Below, one piece after another: positions 19,067 through 27,676 of a stretch of 64,000 nucleotides of DNA. This DNA comes from Pseudomonas sp. ML2-2023-3. Its GTDB lineage: Bacteria > Pseudomonadota > Gammaproteobacteria > Pseudomonadales > Pseudomonadaceae. The translations under genes were made by a program, and so were the position numbers. The notes under the pieces are model-generated. The model was not told the origin of the DNA and searched no databases. It saw only the letters and a list, made by a program, of their open reading frames with translations. Where the stretch lies: positions 1,274,501-1,338,500 of the forward strand of contig NZ_CP146343.1 of assembly GCF_037055275.1 (NCBI RefSeq). The letters are read 5' to 3'. Each line of letters opens with the position of its first letter. The first letter of the stretch is position 1.

Positions 19067-19175
19067 GGGACCGTGGCGCGTCCACTCAATCGGTGGACGC
19101 CGCACCTGCTTGTCAAACGCGTCGCTCCCTGAGCACTGCGCCTGCCTGATCGCGCCTGAATTTTCGGAAATACCC

Positions 19176-20900
19176 ATGAACGCCATTGTTACGCCTTTGA
19201 ATCAAGCTGCCATCCCCGACCTGATTGCCCACCTTAAAACCATCGTTGGTCCCAGCCATGTGCTGACGCAAGCCAGCGACACGGTGCGTTTTCGCCAGGG
19301 CTTTCGTTTTGGTCAGGGCAACGCCGTCGCTGTGGTATGCCCGGGTTCGTTGCTTGAGCAATGGCAGGTGGTCAAAGCCTGTGTCGGCGCCGACCTGATC
19401 GTCATCATGCAGGCGGCCAATACCGGCTTGACCGGCGGCTCGACCCCAGATGGCGTATACGATCGCAAGGTCGTGATCATCAATACCCTGCGCATGCGCA
19501 AGGTCCAGGTGATCGAGGAGGGGCGGCAGGTGATCTGTTTTCCCGGCTCAACCCTGGATCAGCTGGAAGCAGTGCTCAAGCCCCTGGGCCGCGAACCGCA
19601 CTCGGTAATCGGTTCTTCGTGCATAGGGGCCTCGGTCTTCGGTGGCGTCTGCAACAACTCCGGGGGCTCGTTGATACGCCGCGGCCCGGCCTATACCGAG
19701 ATGTCGCTGTATGCCCAGCTCGATGCACAGGGCCAGTTGCATCTGGTCAACCACCTGGGGGTCAATCTGGGAGATACCCCCGAGCAGATCCTGAGCAACC
19801 TGGATGCCGGTCGATACAGCGAAGCGGATATCAAGGCCGACGCCGGGCGTGGGTCCGATCATGGCTATGCGGACCATGTGCGTGATATCGACGCGTCCAC
19901 ACCAGCCCGGTTCAATGCGGACAAACAGCGCCTGCACGAGGCCAGCGGCAGTGCGGGCAAGTTGGCGGTGTTCGCGGTGCGCCTGGACACCTTTGCCGCC
20001 GAATGCGATACCGCGGTCTTATACATTGGCACCAACGATTCCGCCGACCTGACCGACATCCGTCGGCACATGCTCGAACATTTTTCCGAGCTGCCCATCG
20101 CCGGTGAATACATGCACCGCGATGCTTATGACGTGGCGGCTGAGTACGGGAAGGACACCTTTCTGATGATCCATCACCTGGGCACCCGGCGCCTGCCGAA
20201 AATGTTTGCCCTCAAAAGCCGGGTGGACAACTTTCTCGGGCGGTTCAGCGGGTTGCGACCGCACTTATCAGACCGCGTCCTGCAAGGCATCGCGCGATGC
20301 TTTCCCGATCACCTTCCCAAGCGCATGGCCAACTTTCGTCAGCGGTATGAGCATTACTTGATGCTCAAGGTCTCGGCGGCTTCTCTTGAACCGGCCGAGG
20401 CTTACCTGAGTCAATTGTTCGAGGGGCGCGAGGGAGATTACTTTCGCTGCACTGCAGAGGAGGGCAGCAAGGCGTTCCTGCATCGGTTCGCGGCAGCCGG
20501 TGCGGCGATTCGGTATCGGGCGATCCATGACAAAACGGTTGAAGATATCGTGGCGCTGGACATCGCCCTGGCGCGCAACGACCGCGACTGGTTCGAGACG
20601 CTACCGGCATCCATTGAGCAGCAACTGGTACTGAAGTTGTACTACGGGCATTTCTTCTGTCACGTCTTCCATCAGGATTACATCGTGCGCAAGGGCAGCG
20701 ATTGCCTGGCGGTGGAGCATGCGATGTGGGCGCTTCTGGACGAGCGTGGTGCTGAATACCCGGCAGAGCATAACGTCGGCCATCTCTATCCTGCGAAACC
20801 CGATCTGAAGGCGTTCTACAAGGAGCTGGATCCGTGCAATGCCTTCAATCCGGGCGTGGGAAAAACCTCGAAGTGTCGACATTGGCAGGGAGAGGGCTGA
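19176..20900 (+). CDS. dld: quinone-dependent D-lactate dehydrogenase
   Basis: At 574 residues this matches E. coli Dld from end to end. Shared features are QAANTGLTGGSTPDG, REPHSVIGSSCIGASV, CNNSGGSLIRRGPAYTEMS in the FAD-binding PCMH domain, AGEYMHRDAYD, and the membrane-binding and cap segments (EEGSKAFLHRFAAAGAAIRY, YYGHFFCHVFHQDYIV, ECNVGHLY-like PAEHNVGHLY). The flavoprotein oxidises D-lactate to pyruvate at the membrane and feeds quinone. The start at 19176 matches the E. coli N-terminus; an upstream in-frame ATG would add 22 residues. Position at the end of the TRAP operon suggests D-lactate or a related 2-hydroxy acid is a pathway product. Confidence 0.95.
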   Translation: MNAIVTPLNQAAIPDLIAHLKTIVGPSHVLTQASDTVRFRQGFRFGQGNAVAVVCPGSLLEQWQVVKACVGADLIVIMQAANTGLTGGSTPDGVYDRKVVIINTLRMRKVQVIEEGRQVICFPGSTLDQLEAVLKPLGREPHSVIGSSCIGASVFGGVCNNSGGSLIRRGPAYTEMSLYAQLDAQGQLHLVNHLGVNLGDTPEQILSNLDAGRYSEADIKADAGRGSDHGYADHVRDIDASTPARFNADKQRLHEASGSAGKLAVFAVRLDTFAAECDTAVLYIGTNDSADLTDIRRHMLEHFSELPIAGEYMHRDAYDVAAEYGKDTFLMIHHLGTRRLPKMFALKSRVDNFLGRFSGLRPHLSDRVLQGIARCFPDHLPKRMANFRQRYEHYLMLKVSAASLEPAEAYLSQLFEGREGDYFRCTAEEGSKAFLHRFAAAGAAIRYRAIHDKTVEDIVALDIALARNDRDWFETLPASIEQQLVLKLYYGHFFCHVFHQDYIVRKGSDCLAVEHAMWALLDERGAEYPAEHNVGHLYPAKPDLKAFYKELDPCNAFNPGVGKTSKCRHWQGEG

Positions 20901-20925
20901 GCGGGGCTGGTCACTTTTTTGCAGG

Positions 20926-20951
20926 CATTAAAAAGCCGGCTTGTGGCCGGC
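20926..20951. repeat. attL core: 26-bp direct repeat and terminator hairpin
   Basis: This 26-base sequence recurs exactly at 36086-36111. It contains a seven-base-pair stem AGCCGGC/GCCGGC with loop TTGTG, preceded by TTAAAAA and followed here by ATTTCTTT. It serves as the dld terminator and, read on the other strand, ends in TTTTTAA. The copies flank an integrase-led element, so they are the probable attachment core. Confidence 0.8.
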
Positions 20952-21065
20952 ATTTCTTTGGTCCGCAGTTTTTCGCAGACTTCCTCGAAGCCTAGATTTT
21001 ACAAGGCTTTAAGCCTACTATCAGTTCATAAGTGTCCGCCGTTGATCGCTGGAAACCGCGATTAG

Positions 21066-21087
21066 GGTGTGGGTCAAAGTGTGGGTC
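21066..21087 (+). repeat. 22-bp internal repeat, left copy (possible integrase arm site)
   Basis: The 22 bases are identical to 36018-36039 and consist of GTGTGGGTC twice, three bases apart. They lie between the left core repeat and the integrase start. Paired short direct repeats inside both ends of an element are typical of arm-type integrase sites. Confidence 0.6.
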
Positions 21088-21103
21088 GGACTGAGGAGGC
21101 TTT

Positions 21104-22348
21104 ATGGGCAAGCTGACGATCAAGGCAATCGAATCACTTGCCCGTTCTGGAGACGCAGGCAAAACCAACGACGGTGATGGTTTGTATTTCCAGATCAGCA
21201 AAGCTGGGGTGTCCAGTTGGATTTTCCGCTACAAGATTGAGGGCAAAGGCCGTGAAATGGGGCTGGGCCCTTATCCAACCATCACTCTTGCGAAGGCCCG
21301 CGAACTGGCGGCAGATCAACGCAAGGTCTTGGCTGCTGGCAGTGACCCTCTGGCCGCCCGTGATCTCGAGCGAGAAGTGAAGCGCGAAGCCGAGCGACAA
21401 GCACAATCGCGTCGGGTGACCTTTGAGTCGCTCGCGACCGAATACCGGAACGCTCACGGTTCCACTTGGTCGGAAAAGTGGCGTAAAGGCTGGCTGCGAA
21501 AGCTGGAGCTGTATGCCTTCCCCATCATAGGCAAGCTACCTGCTGCTGAGGTTCAGACCGAGCAGGTCCTGAAAGTACTTCGCCCAATCTGGGCAACCAA
21601 AACCCGCACCGCCGACGAGGTGCGTGGACAAATCGAGCAGGTCCTAGATGCCGCCAAGGCGCACAAGCTGCGCGATGGTGACAATCCGGCGCGCTGGCGC
21701 GGGCATCTGGACAGCCTGCTGAGCAAAGTAGAAAAGAAAAAAGCGCGCCAGCGCCAGCATTTTCCTGCGATGAAGTGGAAGGATGTGCCGACGCTTATGG
21801 TCAAGCTGGCGATGGACGAATCTCGCGCCTCTGTGGCGGCTCGACTGCTCATCCTCACTGGTGCGCGCGCACTCATGGTCCGCTTTGCAAAGTGGTCGGA
21901 GTTCGACTTGAAGGCCGGTATCTGGTCGCTGCCTGCCGAGCGGATGAAAATGCGCCAAGCCTTCAATATTCCCTTGGCTTCCGAGGTTGTCGAGCTGCTG
22001 GAAACTTTTCCGCGCGACGAGGACAGTTCGTACCTATTCCCTGGTCAAGGCAAGACTGGCGTTATGCATGCCAACGCCATCCGCAGCCTATTACATAGCC
22101 TCGGGCATGATGACGTGACCCGTCACGGCTTCCGGTCCAGCTTCCGTGACTGGGCAAGCGAATACACTCAGTATCCTCGTGAAGTCTGCGAACTGGCCTT
22201 GGCCCACGACGAGCGTGACCAGACCGAGGCCGCCTACTCCAGATCCGACTTCATCGAAAAGCGCCGCGCCTTAATGGCTGATTGGGCGAAATTTATTACC
22301 ACCCCGCCAGCGGCAAACGTCATTCAAGGCGACTTCAAGCGCGCCTGA
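21104..22348 (+). CDS. int: tyrosine recombinase, P4-type integrase
   Basis: A 414-residue integrase with the N-terminal DUF4102 arm-binding domain (KTNDGDGLYFQIS, WIFRYKIEGKGREMGLGPYP), the SAM-like core-binding domain, and a catalytic domain with LLILTGARALM (first arginine), TRHGFRSSFRDWASE (His-x-x-Arg) and LALAHDERDQTEAAYSRSD (His/Tyr). It inserts and excises the element at the 26-bp repeat. A good AGGAGG SD precedes the ATG. It reads inward from the left end, as is usual for such elements. Confidence 0.95.
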   Translation: MGKLTIKAIESLARSGDAGKTNDGDGLYFQISKAGVSSWIFRYKIEGKGREMGLGPYPTITLAKARELAADQRKVLAAGSDPLAARDLEREVKREAERQAQSRRVTFESLATEYRNAHGSTWSEKWRKGWLRKLELYAFPIIGKLPAAEVQTEQVLKVLRPIWATKTRTADEVRGQIEQVLDAAKAHKLRDGDNPARWRGHLDSLLSKVEKKKARQRQHFPAMKWKDVPTLMVKLAMDESRASVAARLLILTGARALMVRFAKWSEFDLKAGIWSLPAERMKMRQAFNIPLASEVVELLETFPRDEDSSYLFPGQGKTGVMHANAIRSLLHSLGHDDVTRHGFRSSFRDWASEYTQYPREVCELALAHDERDQTEAAYSRSDFIEKRRALMADWAKFITTPPAANVIQGDFKRA

Positions 22349-22357
22349 TCAAGTTAC

Positions 22358-22425
22358 GACCAGCCTAGTCCGACTGGGCGAAAAGCGGGATTACCTACCC
22401 CGTTGGCTGGTCGGCTTTTTTGTGT
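22358..22425 (+). terminator. probable terminator after int
   Basis: GACCAGCC (22359-22366) pairs with GGCTGGTC shortly before a CGGCTTTTTT run, with a structured loop of about 38 bases. It would end the integrase transcript before the next gene. Confidence 0.5.
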
Positions 22426-22448
22426 AGGTTGCCTGTGGAGGCGCAGCA

Positions 22449-23345
22449 GTGGCAAAAATTACAAGACTGCAAGATCTGCCAGGGTGGTTCGACCTGAAGA
22501 AATACAAGGGAGTTGAATCGTTCAGGGCTTTTGAGTGGATGAAACAACTGGAACGACGCAGTGATCTGCTGAGGCACTACCCTGGGGGTGACTCTTCTCA
22601 AGATGTACCGGAATTCATTCAAGACACTCTCTGCATGGTGTGGCAGCGGAGCGTGGAAGAAGGGGCAACTTAGATTTGGGAGAATCCTATAGAGGATCAA
22701 TCAGAATGCATGCCAAGCAAATGGATTTCAGATGGCCCGAGTATGCCGGTCAAACCAGTCTGCATGAATGATCTTGCCTGGCAAATGGCCCGAGATAAGC
22801 AAGCGCTGATAGCGGGGAAGGTGAAGAAGAGCCATTACCATAAGTGGGCGGCAATCAATCCTGGGATTCAACCTCTGCCAGATCGGTCGCCAGCGATTCC
22901 GCTCCTGCACGGAGTTCTTCCAAGTGGCCAAACAACCCCGTTGTCCATCGACTATTTCAATGGTGCCCCTGCGTCGCCTGTCGTGCAACTTGACCTGAGC
23001 GCACCGGATAGCGTGCTGAAACAAGCATTCGCGGCGTTGCTCAAAGAGATTAGATCCAAGCAGGTCAGCGCACCACTAGGTAGGAAAAAAATGTATTACC
23101 GATGGCCGAGCTTTGGCTTGCTGCCGTATCTGGACCTTCGGATTTGGGAGCTCTTGAGCGGCAACAGCATCAATCGCCATGTCATGGCTGATGCGGTCGG
23201 GTATGTCAAAGGCGAGAGCTCGTTCAGCAAGACAGTCGTTCCACTGGCTGCTGGACTGGTACGCGACCTATCAGAGCTTCAAGCGCTGGCCGCCGTCGAG
23301 GCCGCTACGCAAGCTTCAGCTGATTCGGAGGTTGTAGCGGGCTGA
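22449..23345 (+). pseudogene. DUF6387-like gene interrupted by an in-frame TAG
   Basis: The first part (74 codons from a GTG with GGAGG upstream) reads MAKITRLQDLPGWFDLKKY and ends in TAG at 22671-22673. The same frame continues without further stops for 224 codons, and contains MNDLAWQMARDKQ, YRWPSFGLLPYLDLRIWE and AVGYVKGESSFSKTVVPLA. As one protein it would be about 298 residues, the size of the unknown-function family usually beside P4-type integrases. Restart at ATG 22710 is possible but weakly supported. So it is a nonsense-broken gene, a readthrough case, or two split genes; I favour the first. Confidence 0.65.
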
Positions 23346-23387
23346 AATTTTTCGGAAGTTTTTGAGAGCTAAAACTTTCCGGAAGTT
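23346..23387. promoter_or_regulatory. paired palindromic repeats upstream of alpA
   Basis: AATTTTTCGGAAGTT (23346-23360) and AACTTTCCGGAAGTT (23373-23387) are similar 15-mers with 27-base spacing. The second is a near-perfect inverted repeat (AACTT-N5-AAGTT). The location, about 100 bases before alpA, suggests an operator for AlpA or another element regulator. Confidence 0.45.
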
Positions 23388-23482
23388 TTCGCCCCCTGAA
23401 ACTCGGATCGAACTCAACCGCGTTGGTGTATTGAATATGTAGCCATCCGCAGCGCCGCTGCGGAGTCGAGAGGAAGACGACG

Positions 23483-23707
23483 ATGGCTGCAACCAACCAA
23501 GAATACGCCCAACATAAAGCCACCCAGCGCCGCATCTTGCGGCTTCCGGCTGTGAAGTCTGCAACGGGTTTGGGGCGGACCAAAATCTATGATTTGATGA
23601 AAGAGGGCCGCTTTCCGAAGGCGCGCCGCATCGCTGGTGCGCATGTTGTTGGTTGGGACTCATTGGAGGTAGATGCTTGGATTTCCGAGCAGTTGGAGTG
23701 CCAATAA
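23483..23707 (+). CDS. alpA: AlpA-family transcriptional regulator
   Basis: A 74-residue protein with the AlpA/MerR-like winged helix (ILRLPAVKSATGLGRTKIYDLMKEGRFPK split over residues 18-46, then RRIAGAHVVGWDSLEVDAWI). Such proteins control excision or replication genes of P4-like elements. The TAA stop overlaps the next ATG by one base (TAATG). Confidence 0.9.
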   Translation: MAATNQEYAQHKATQRRILRLPAVKSATGLGRTKIYDLMKEGRFPKARRIAGAHVVGWDSLEVDAWISEQLECQ

Positions 23708-24585
23708 TGAAACACGGCCACTCTCTGCTGTTTCATGATGCTCTTGAAGCCTTTTATGGCCCACTTGATTTTCTGCCGATTCCAGATGGCAATATTCATC
23801 GCTTCCATGTCCCCGGTGATAAGCCTGGCAGTCTGAACGGCTGGTATGTGCTGTATACCGATCGCATCGCCACGGGCTGTTACGGTAGCTGGAAGGCTGG
23901 GGGTGTGTACAAATGGCACAGCCGTAAGCCGGTCAATCATCTGGAGGCACAGATGATCGTCCAGGGCTTCAAGCGGACCCAGCAGCAGCTCAAAGCCAAA
24001 CAGCGTGAGCGCCAACAAGCTGCCGCCATCAAAGCTCTGCGCTTGTGGAATGCTGGCGCACCGGCTGATCCCGATCACCCCTACCTGACCCGCAAAGGTG
24101 CAAAGCCTTACATCCTGCGCCAACGCGGCGACGTACTTTTAGTACCGCTGTGCCTAGGGCGGCAGGTGGTGAGCCTGCAACGCATCCATCCGGACGGAAG
24201 TAAGGGCTTCCTGAAAGGCGGCATGATCAAGGGTTGCTACTCGCCATTGGGCATTATCACCGCTGGTCAGCCGCTGTACGAATGCGAGGGCTGGGCGACC
24301 GGCGCCACAATCCACGCCCAAACTGGGGCCGCCGTGGCTTGTGCCATGAATGCCGGCAACCTCTTGCAAGTTGGCCAACGCCTGCAACGCGAGCATTCTG
24401 AAGCCGTGCTTATCGTAGCGGGCGATGATGACCGACAGACCAAGGGTAACCCAGGCAGGACTGCCGCCACTAAGGCGGCTATCGCGCTGGGCTGCGGGCT
24501 GGTTTTCCCGCCCTGGTCTGGTGCCGAACCGATGGAACTTTCCGACTTCAACGATCTGCATCAATGGCGGAAGACCAACGCATGA
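23707..24585 (+). CDS. Toprim-domain primase-like protein
   Basis: A 292-residue protein. The N-terminal half resembles the zinc-free part of plasmid/phage primases (GKPGSLNGWYVL-like PGDKPGSLNGWYVL, GGVYKWHSRK, YLTRKGAKPYILR). The C-terminal half has a Toprim core, with the glutamate in YECEGWATGATIH and the acidic pair in VLIVAGDDDRQTKGNPG. It probably primes or initiates replication of the excised element together with the DUF3631 ATPase, whose start overlaps its stop by four bases. Confidence 0.85.
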   Translation: MKHGHSLLFHDALEAFYGPLDFLPIPDGNIHRFHVPGDKPGSLNGWYVLYTDRIATGCYGSWKAGGVYKWHSRKPVNHLEAQMIVQGFKRTQQQLKAKQRERQQAAAIKALRLWNAGAPADPDHPYLTRKGAKPYILRQRGDVLLVPLCLGRQVVSLQRIHPDGSKGFLKGGMIKGCYSPLGIITAGQPLYECEGWATGATIHAQTGAAVACAMNAGNLLQVGQRLQREHSEAVLIVAGDDDRQTKGNPGRTAATKAAIALGCGLVFPPWSGAEPMELSDFNDLHQWRKTNA

Positions 24586-26108
24586 ACGCATCCAACGTAA
24601 GCTTGCTGGTGCCCGAAGCATTGCCTGCGCCTGACCCTATCGCAATCGCCATCTCGAAGCTCAAGCAAGATCCCGGTGCCGTGTTTGAGGTTGAGGTGCT
24701 GGTGCTTCTGCGCCTAGTACGTGAAACCGATCCGGCACGTTGGGCGCGCTGCCGGCAGGCCATCAAGGACGTTAATGTCGTAAGCATGGTCGACCTGGAT
24801 AAGCTGACCGGCATCAGCAGTCCCAAAGAAACCGGTAGCGCCGACTTGTTCCCCGAGGTGATGATTTCGCCCGATTCGGTTGACGGAGCGGTACTTTTGC
24901 ATGAAGTGGCAGCCGCTATCCGCCTCCACGTCATTGCCGACCCAACGACAATCCACGCTGCTGCGCTGTGGGTTGCCTTCACTTGGTTTATCGACGTGGT
25001 GGACGTGGCACCAATTGCCAACATCACAGCCCCAGAAAAGCGTTGCGGGAAGACCGTAATGCTGGGCGTGTTGGCACGGCTGGCCTGTCGTCCGCTGGCC
25101 GTTTCCAACATCGCCCCGGCTGCGCTTTTCCGTGCCTTGGAATTGTGGACGCCAACCTTGATGGTTGATGAGGTGGATGCCTTCTTGGCCGCGCATGAGG
25201 AAGCGCGCGGCATTCTGAATGCCGGCTTCACCCGTGATACGGCGTTCGTAATTCGCTGTGTGGGCGATGATCACATGCCAACCCGCTTCAACGTGTGGGG
25301 CGCCAAGGCGCTTTGTGGCATCGGCAAAATTGCCGACACTCTGGCAGATCGCAGCATTCCGCTGCGCTTGCGCCGCAAACTGCCGGGGGAGCGCACGGTG
25401 AAGATTCGCCATGCCGACCCCGCCGTCTTTGCCGAGCTGGCGGGCAAATTGGCCCGTTTCGCCATCGACAACCGGGATGCAGTACGACTCGCCAGGCCGG
25501 CAGAGATCGAAGGCTTGAACGACCGGGCCAATGATTGCTGGGAACCGCTTCTGAAGATTGCGGAAGTCGCTGGTGGTGACTGGTTGCGCCTTGCTCGTCA
25601 GTCTGCGATCACGCTTCACGGCCTGGAGGAGGAAGCTCCGAGCGCAGATGCCGAACTGCTGAACGACATTCGCACCGCTTTCACGGAAAAGCATGCGTTC
25701 AAGATGTTCGGAGAAGACCTTCTCGCTTTTTTGTTGGCTGATGAGGAAGCGCCTTGGGCAACCTGGAATCGTGGCCGCCCTATGACTCGCCGTCAGCTCA
25801 CCGATCGCGTTGAGGGTTTTGGCGTTAAGTCGAAAGACGTGCGTATTGGGGTAGCTGTAAAAAAAGGCTTCGAGCGTAGCGACTTCGAAGACGTATGGAA
25901 GCGCTACCTTCCCGGCACTACCCCCGCGGCTACCGCTACAACGCTACAGACCAGCAACCATGAGGCTTTGAGCGAATTTTCGAACGCTACACAGGTCACG
26001 TCTGTAGCGAAGCAAAAAACGCTGAAAGCCAGTAGTTCCGAGGCTTGTAGCGTTGTAGCGGATCAAAAAGCGGTACAGCACGAAGACAACACAGCGGAGT
26101 ACTTCTAG
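24582..26108 (+). CDS. DUF3631 domain ATPase, replication-associated
   Basis: A 508-residue protein with a P-loop-like segment PEKRCGKTVML near residues 150-158 and a Walker-B-like LMVDEVDAFL near 192, followed by the DUF3631 C-terminal region (DLLAFLLADEEAPWATW, RQLTDRVEGFGVKSKDVRIG). In P4-type elements such proteins occupy the helicase position next to a primase. The last 60 residues are low-complexity Ser/Thr/Ala. The start is taken at the ATG overlapping the primase stop. Helicase activity is inference from context. Confidence 0.8.
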   Translation: MNASNVSLLVPEALPAPDPIAIAISKLKQDPGAVFEVEVLVLLRLVRETDPARWARCRQAIKDVNVVSMVDLDKLTGISSPKETGSADLFPEVMISPDSVDGAVLLHEVAAAIRLHVIADPTTIHAAALWVAFTWFIDVVDVAPIANITAPEKRCGKTVMLGVLARLACRPLAVSNIAPAALFRALELWTPTLMVDEVDAFLAAHEEARGILNAGFTRDTAFVIRCVGDDHMPTRFNVWGAKALCGIGKIADTLADRSIPLRLRRKLPGERTVKIRHADPAVFAELAGKLARFAIDNRDAVRLARPAEIEGLNDRANDCWEPLLKIAEVAGGDWLRLARQSAITLHGLEEEAPSADAELLNDIRTAFTEKHAFKMFGEDLLAFLLADEEAPWATWNRGRPMTRRQLTDRVEGFGVKSKDVRIGVAVKKGFERSDFEDVWKRYLPGTTPAATATTLQTSNHEALSEFSNATQVTSVAKQKTLKASSSEACSVVADQKAVQHEDNTAEYF

Positions 26109-26110
26109 CC

Positions 26111-26482
26111 ATGGCCGCCCTGGACTATTTGCGCCAGGCTGGCCTGGTCGTCGAGCTGGAGGGCAAGCGACTGCGCGTGACCCCAGCATCGCGTATCACC
26201 GACGAGCACCGCCAGTACCTGAGCGATCACCGCGCTGACCTGCTGGTCGAATTGGAAGTTGCCAACGATCCGCAGATCGCGCCAGTAGCGCAGCAGCACG
26301 AGCCGCAACATCTCATCCGCACTGCTGCGACGGCCTCACCTGAATGGCACCAGTCCCGCGACTTGTACATCGGCCATCTGATGCGCTGCGATGCCTGTCA
26401 CGCACCGACTGTTCGTTACTGTGCAATAGGGGAAGCGCTGCGCCAGCGTTATGAAAACACCCAGATGGAGACGAGCGAATGA
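26111..26482 (+). CDS. small element protein with TubC-like N-terminus and Cys pair
   Basis: A 123-residue protein. Residues 1-50 (LDYLRQAGLVVELEGKRLRV, ITDEHRQYLSDHRADLLVEL) resemble the small docking-type helical/beta domain found in many integrative-element proteins. The C-terminal part has CDACHAPTVRYC, a possible metal-binding cluster. It starts two bases after the DUF3631 gene and overlaps the next gene by four bases. Function unknown. Confidence 0.7.
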   Translation: MAALDYLRQAGLVVELEGKRLRVTPASRITDEHRQYLSDHRADLLVELEVANDPQIAPVAQQHEPQHLIRTAATASPEWHQSRDLYIGHLMRCDACHAPTVRYCAIGEALRQRYENTQMETSE

Positions 26483-27084
26483 GCGACGCCCCGACAGTGA
26501 AGTTAGCCATTGAGGAAAGTGAGGACCAGATCAACGCCCGCAATTACCTGACACCGGAGTTCCTGAGCGCTGCATTGCTTGTTAGCAGTAACCTGCTCTG
26601 CAAGACGCCGGTTACCGAGGTTGTCTCCGAACTTTTTCGGCAGTCGGCTGCAATTACCCGCGGTGACATGACCCGAGCAGAAGAAATGCTGGTGGCGCAG
26701 GCACACACTTTGGACGCTCTATTCACGCATCTCGCAAGTCGGGCGCTGTCGGCCAAACACATGGGCGGGTTGGAGTCCTACATGCGTCTGGCGCTCAAGG
26801 CCCAGAACCAGGCCAGGGCTACCTTGCAGACCCTGGGCGAACTCAAAGCTCCCAAGCAGATCGCTTTCGTGAAGCAGGCGAACATCGGTAATCAGGTCCA
26901 AGTCAACAACGGTATTCAAGAGAAGCCCGCGCGCACGCGGAAAACCAAAAAAGCGCAGAACGAACTATTGGAGGTGGAGCATGGCGAACGGCTGGACACC
27001 CGAGCGACGTGCTCGGCAGGCGGAGCTGATCCGGCAATGGCGACCTTGGGAGCAAAGCACCGGGCCGCGAAGCGCCGAGGGTAA
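26479..27084 (+). CDS. hypothetical element protein
   Basis: A 201-residue mostly helical protein (TPEFLSAALLVSSNLL, MTRAEEMLVAQAHTLDALF, GGLESYMRLALKAQNQARAT) with a basic tail rich in Lys/Arg after residue 150 (ARTRKTKKAQ). Genes of this kind follow the replication block in Pseudomonas P4-like elements. The tail overlaps the next gene in another frame by about 100 bases. No domain with known function recognised. Confidence 0.7.
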   Translation: MSDAPTVKLAIEESEDQINARNYLTPEFLSAALLVSSNLLCKTPVTEVVSELFRQSAAITRGDMTRAEEMLVAQAHTLDALFTHLASRALSAKHMGGLESYMRLALKAQNQARATLQTLGELKAPKQIAFVKQANIGNQVQVNNGIQEKPARTRKTKKAQNELLEVEHGERLDTRATCSAGGADPAMATLGAKHRAAKRRG

Positions 27085-27193
27085 GACCGCTGCTTCTCGC
27101 AATGCCTGGACGGGCGGGATGAGGCCGCTGCTGCGAGAGCTGGCTGAAGAGCTGCGAGAGCAGGACAAGATTCGTCGCGAGATCTTGGACTGA
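26981..27193 (+). CDS. small basic element protein
   Basis: A 70-residue protein (TPERRARQAELIRQWRPWEQ, then STGPRSAEGKTAASRNAW) with SD GGAGGTGGAG seven bases before the ATG. It overlaps the 3' end of the preceding gene. The TGPRS-EGK-SRN pattern is common in small proteins of integrative elements and prophages. Function unknown. Confidence 0.7.
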   Translation: MANGWTPERRARQAELIRQWRPWEQSTGPRSAEGKTAASRNAWTGGMRPLLRELAEELREQDKIRREILD

Positions 27194-27220
27194 GCGAAAC
27201 GCTAGGGATGGCGCTCACTC

Positions 27221-27676
27221 TCAATTCACCTCATAACGGCGTGCTAAGTAGCGCCGAATCCGCTCATTGCTCCAGTCGTTGGCTCGACCGAGTATTTCGT
27301 CCCGAATGTAATCGACCACATCGTCTTGGAGCACCGGGTAGGACTCGCGATCACTTTCCGATTTGCAATCCCAATATTCGCTCTCGCGAGTCAGCAGCCA
27401 AAGAGCGTCCTACTCGTAAGGCTGCAAGCCCTCAATGCGGCCTTCGACGGAGGCGGTAATTGTGTCTTGGTAGGCGCGCCAGTAAAACGACAGTTCCCAC
27501 TGCTGCTGGACGCAGATCTCTTCCCAGATGCTGCTCAGCGGCGTGTCGCCCCCCGACAACAGACAGTCCTGGATGCGCTGGAGATTACGGATACAGCCAA
27601 TAGCCAGGCGCTGAGCCAAAGCCTCCCCCAGGTCACGAGTGATTCTGTGTTCTGAGAGTTCTCGTTGTCTGTTCAT
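27221..27676 (-). pseudogene. element gene interrupted by an in-frame TAG (unknown family)
   Basis: Reading on the minus strand from ATG 27676 gives 88 codons ending in TAG at 27410-27412. The same frame then continues for 62 sense codons (DALWLLTRESEYWDCKSESD, YPVLQDDVVDYIRDEILGRA, NERIRRYLARRYEVN) to TGA at 27221-27223. The continuation has normal composition and no other stop, so the intact product was about 151 residues. It is convergent with the preceding genes. Family not recognised. A single nonsense mutation or TAG readthrough would explain it. Confidence 0.6.

Noticed and set aside
20901..21103. tRNA or tmRNA gene as the integration site.
   Set aside because: Neither end of the element shows a cloverleaf or CCA end; the shared sequence is a terminator hairpin.
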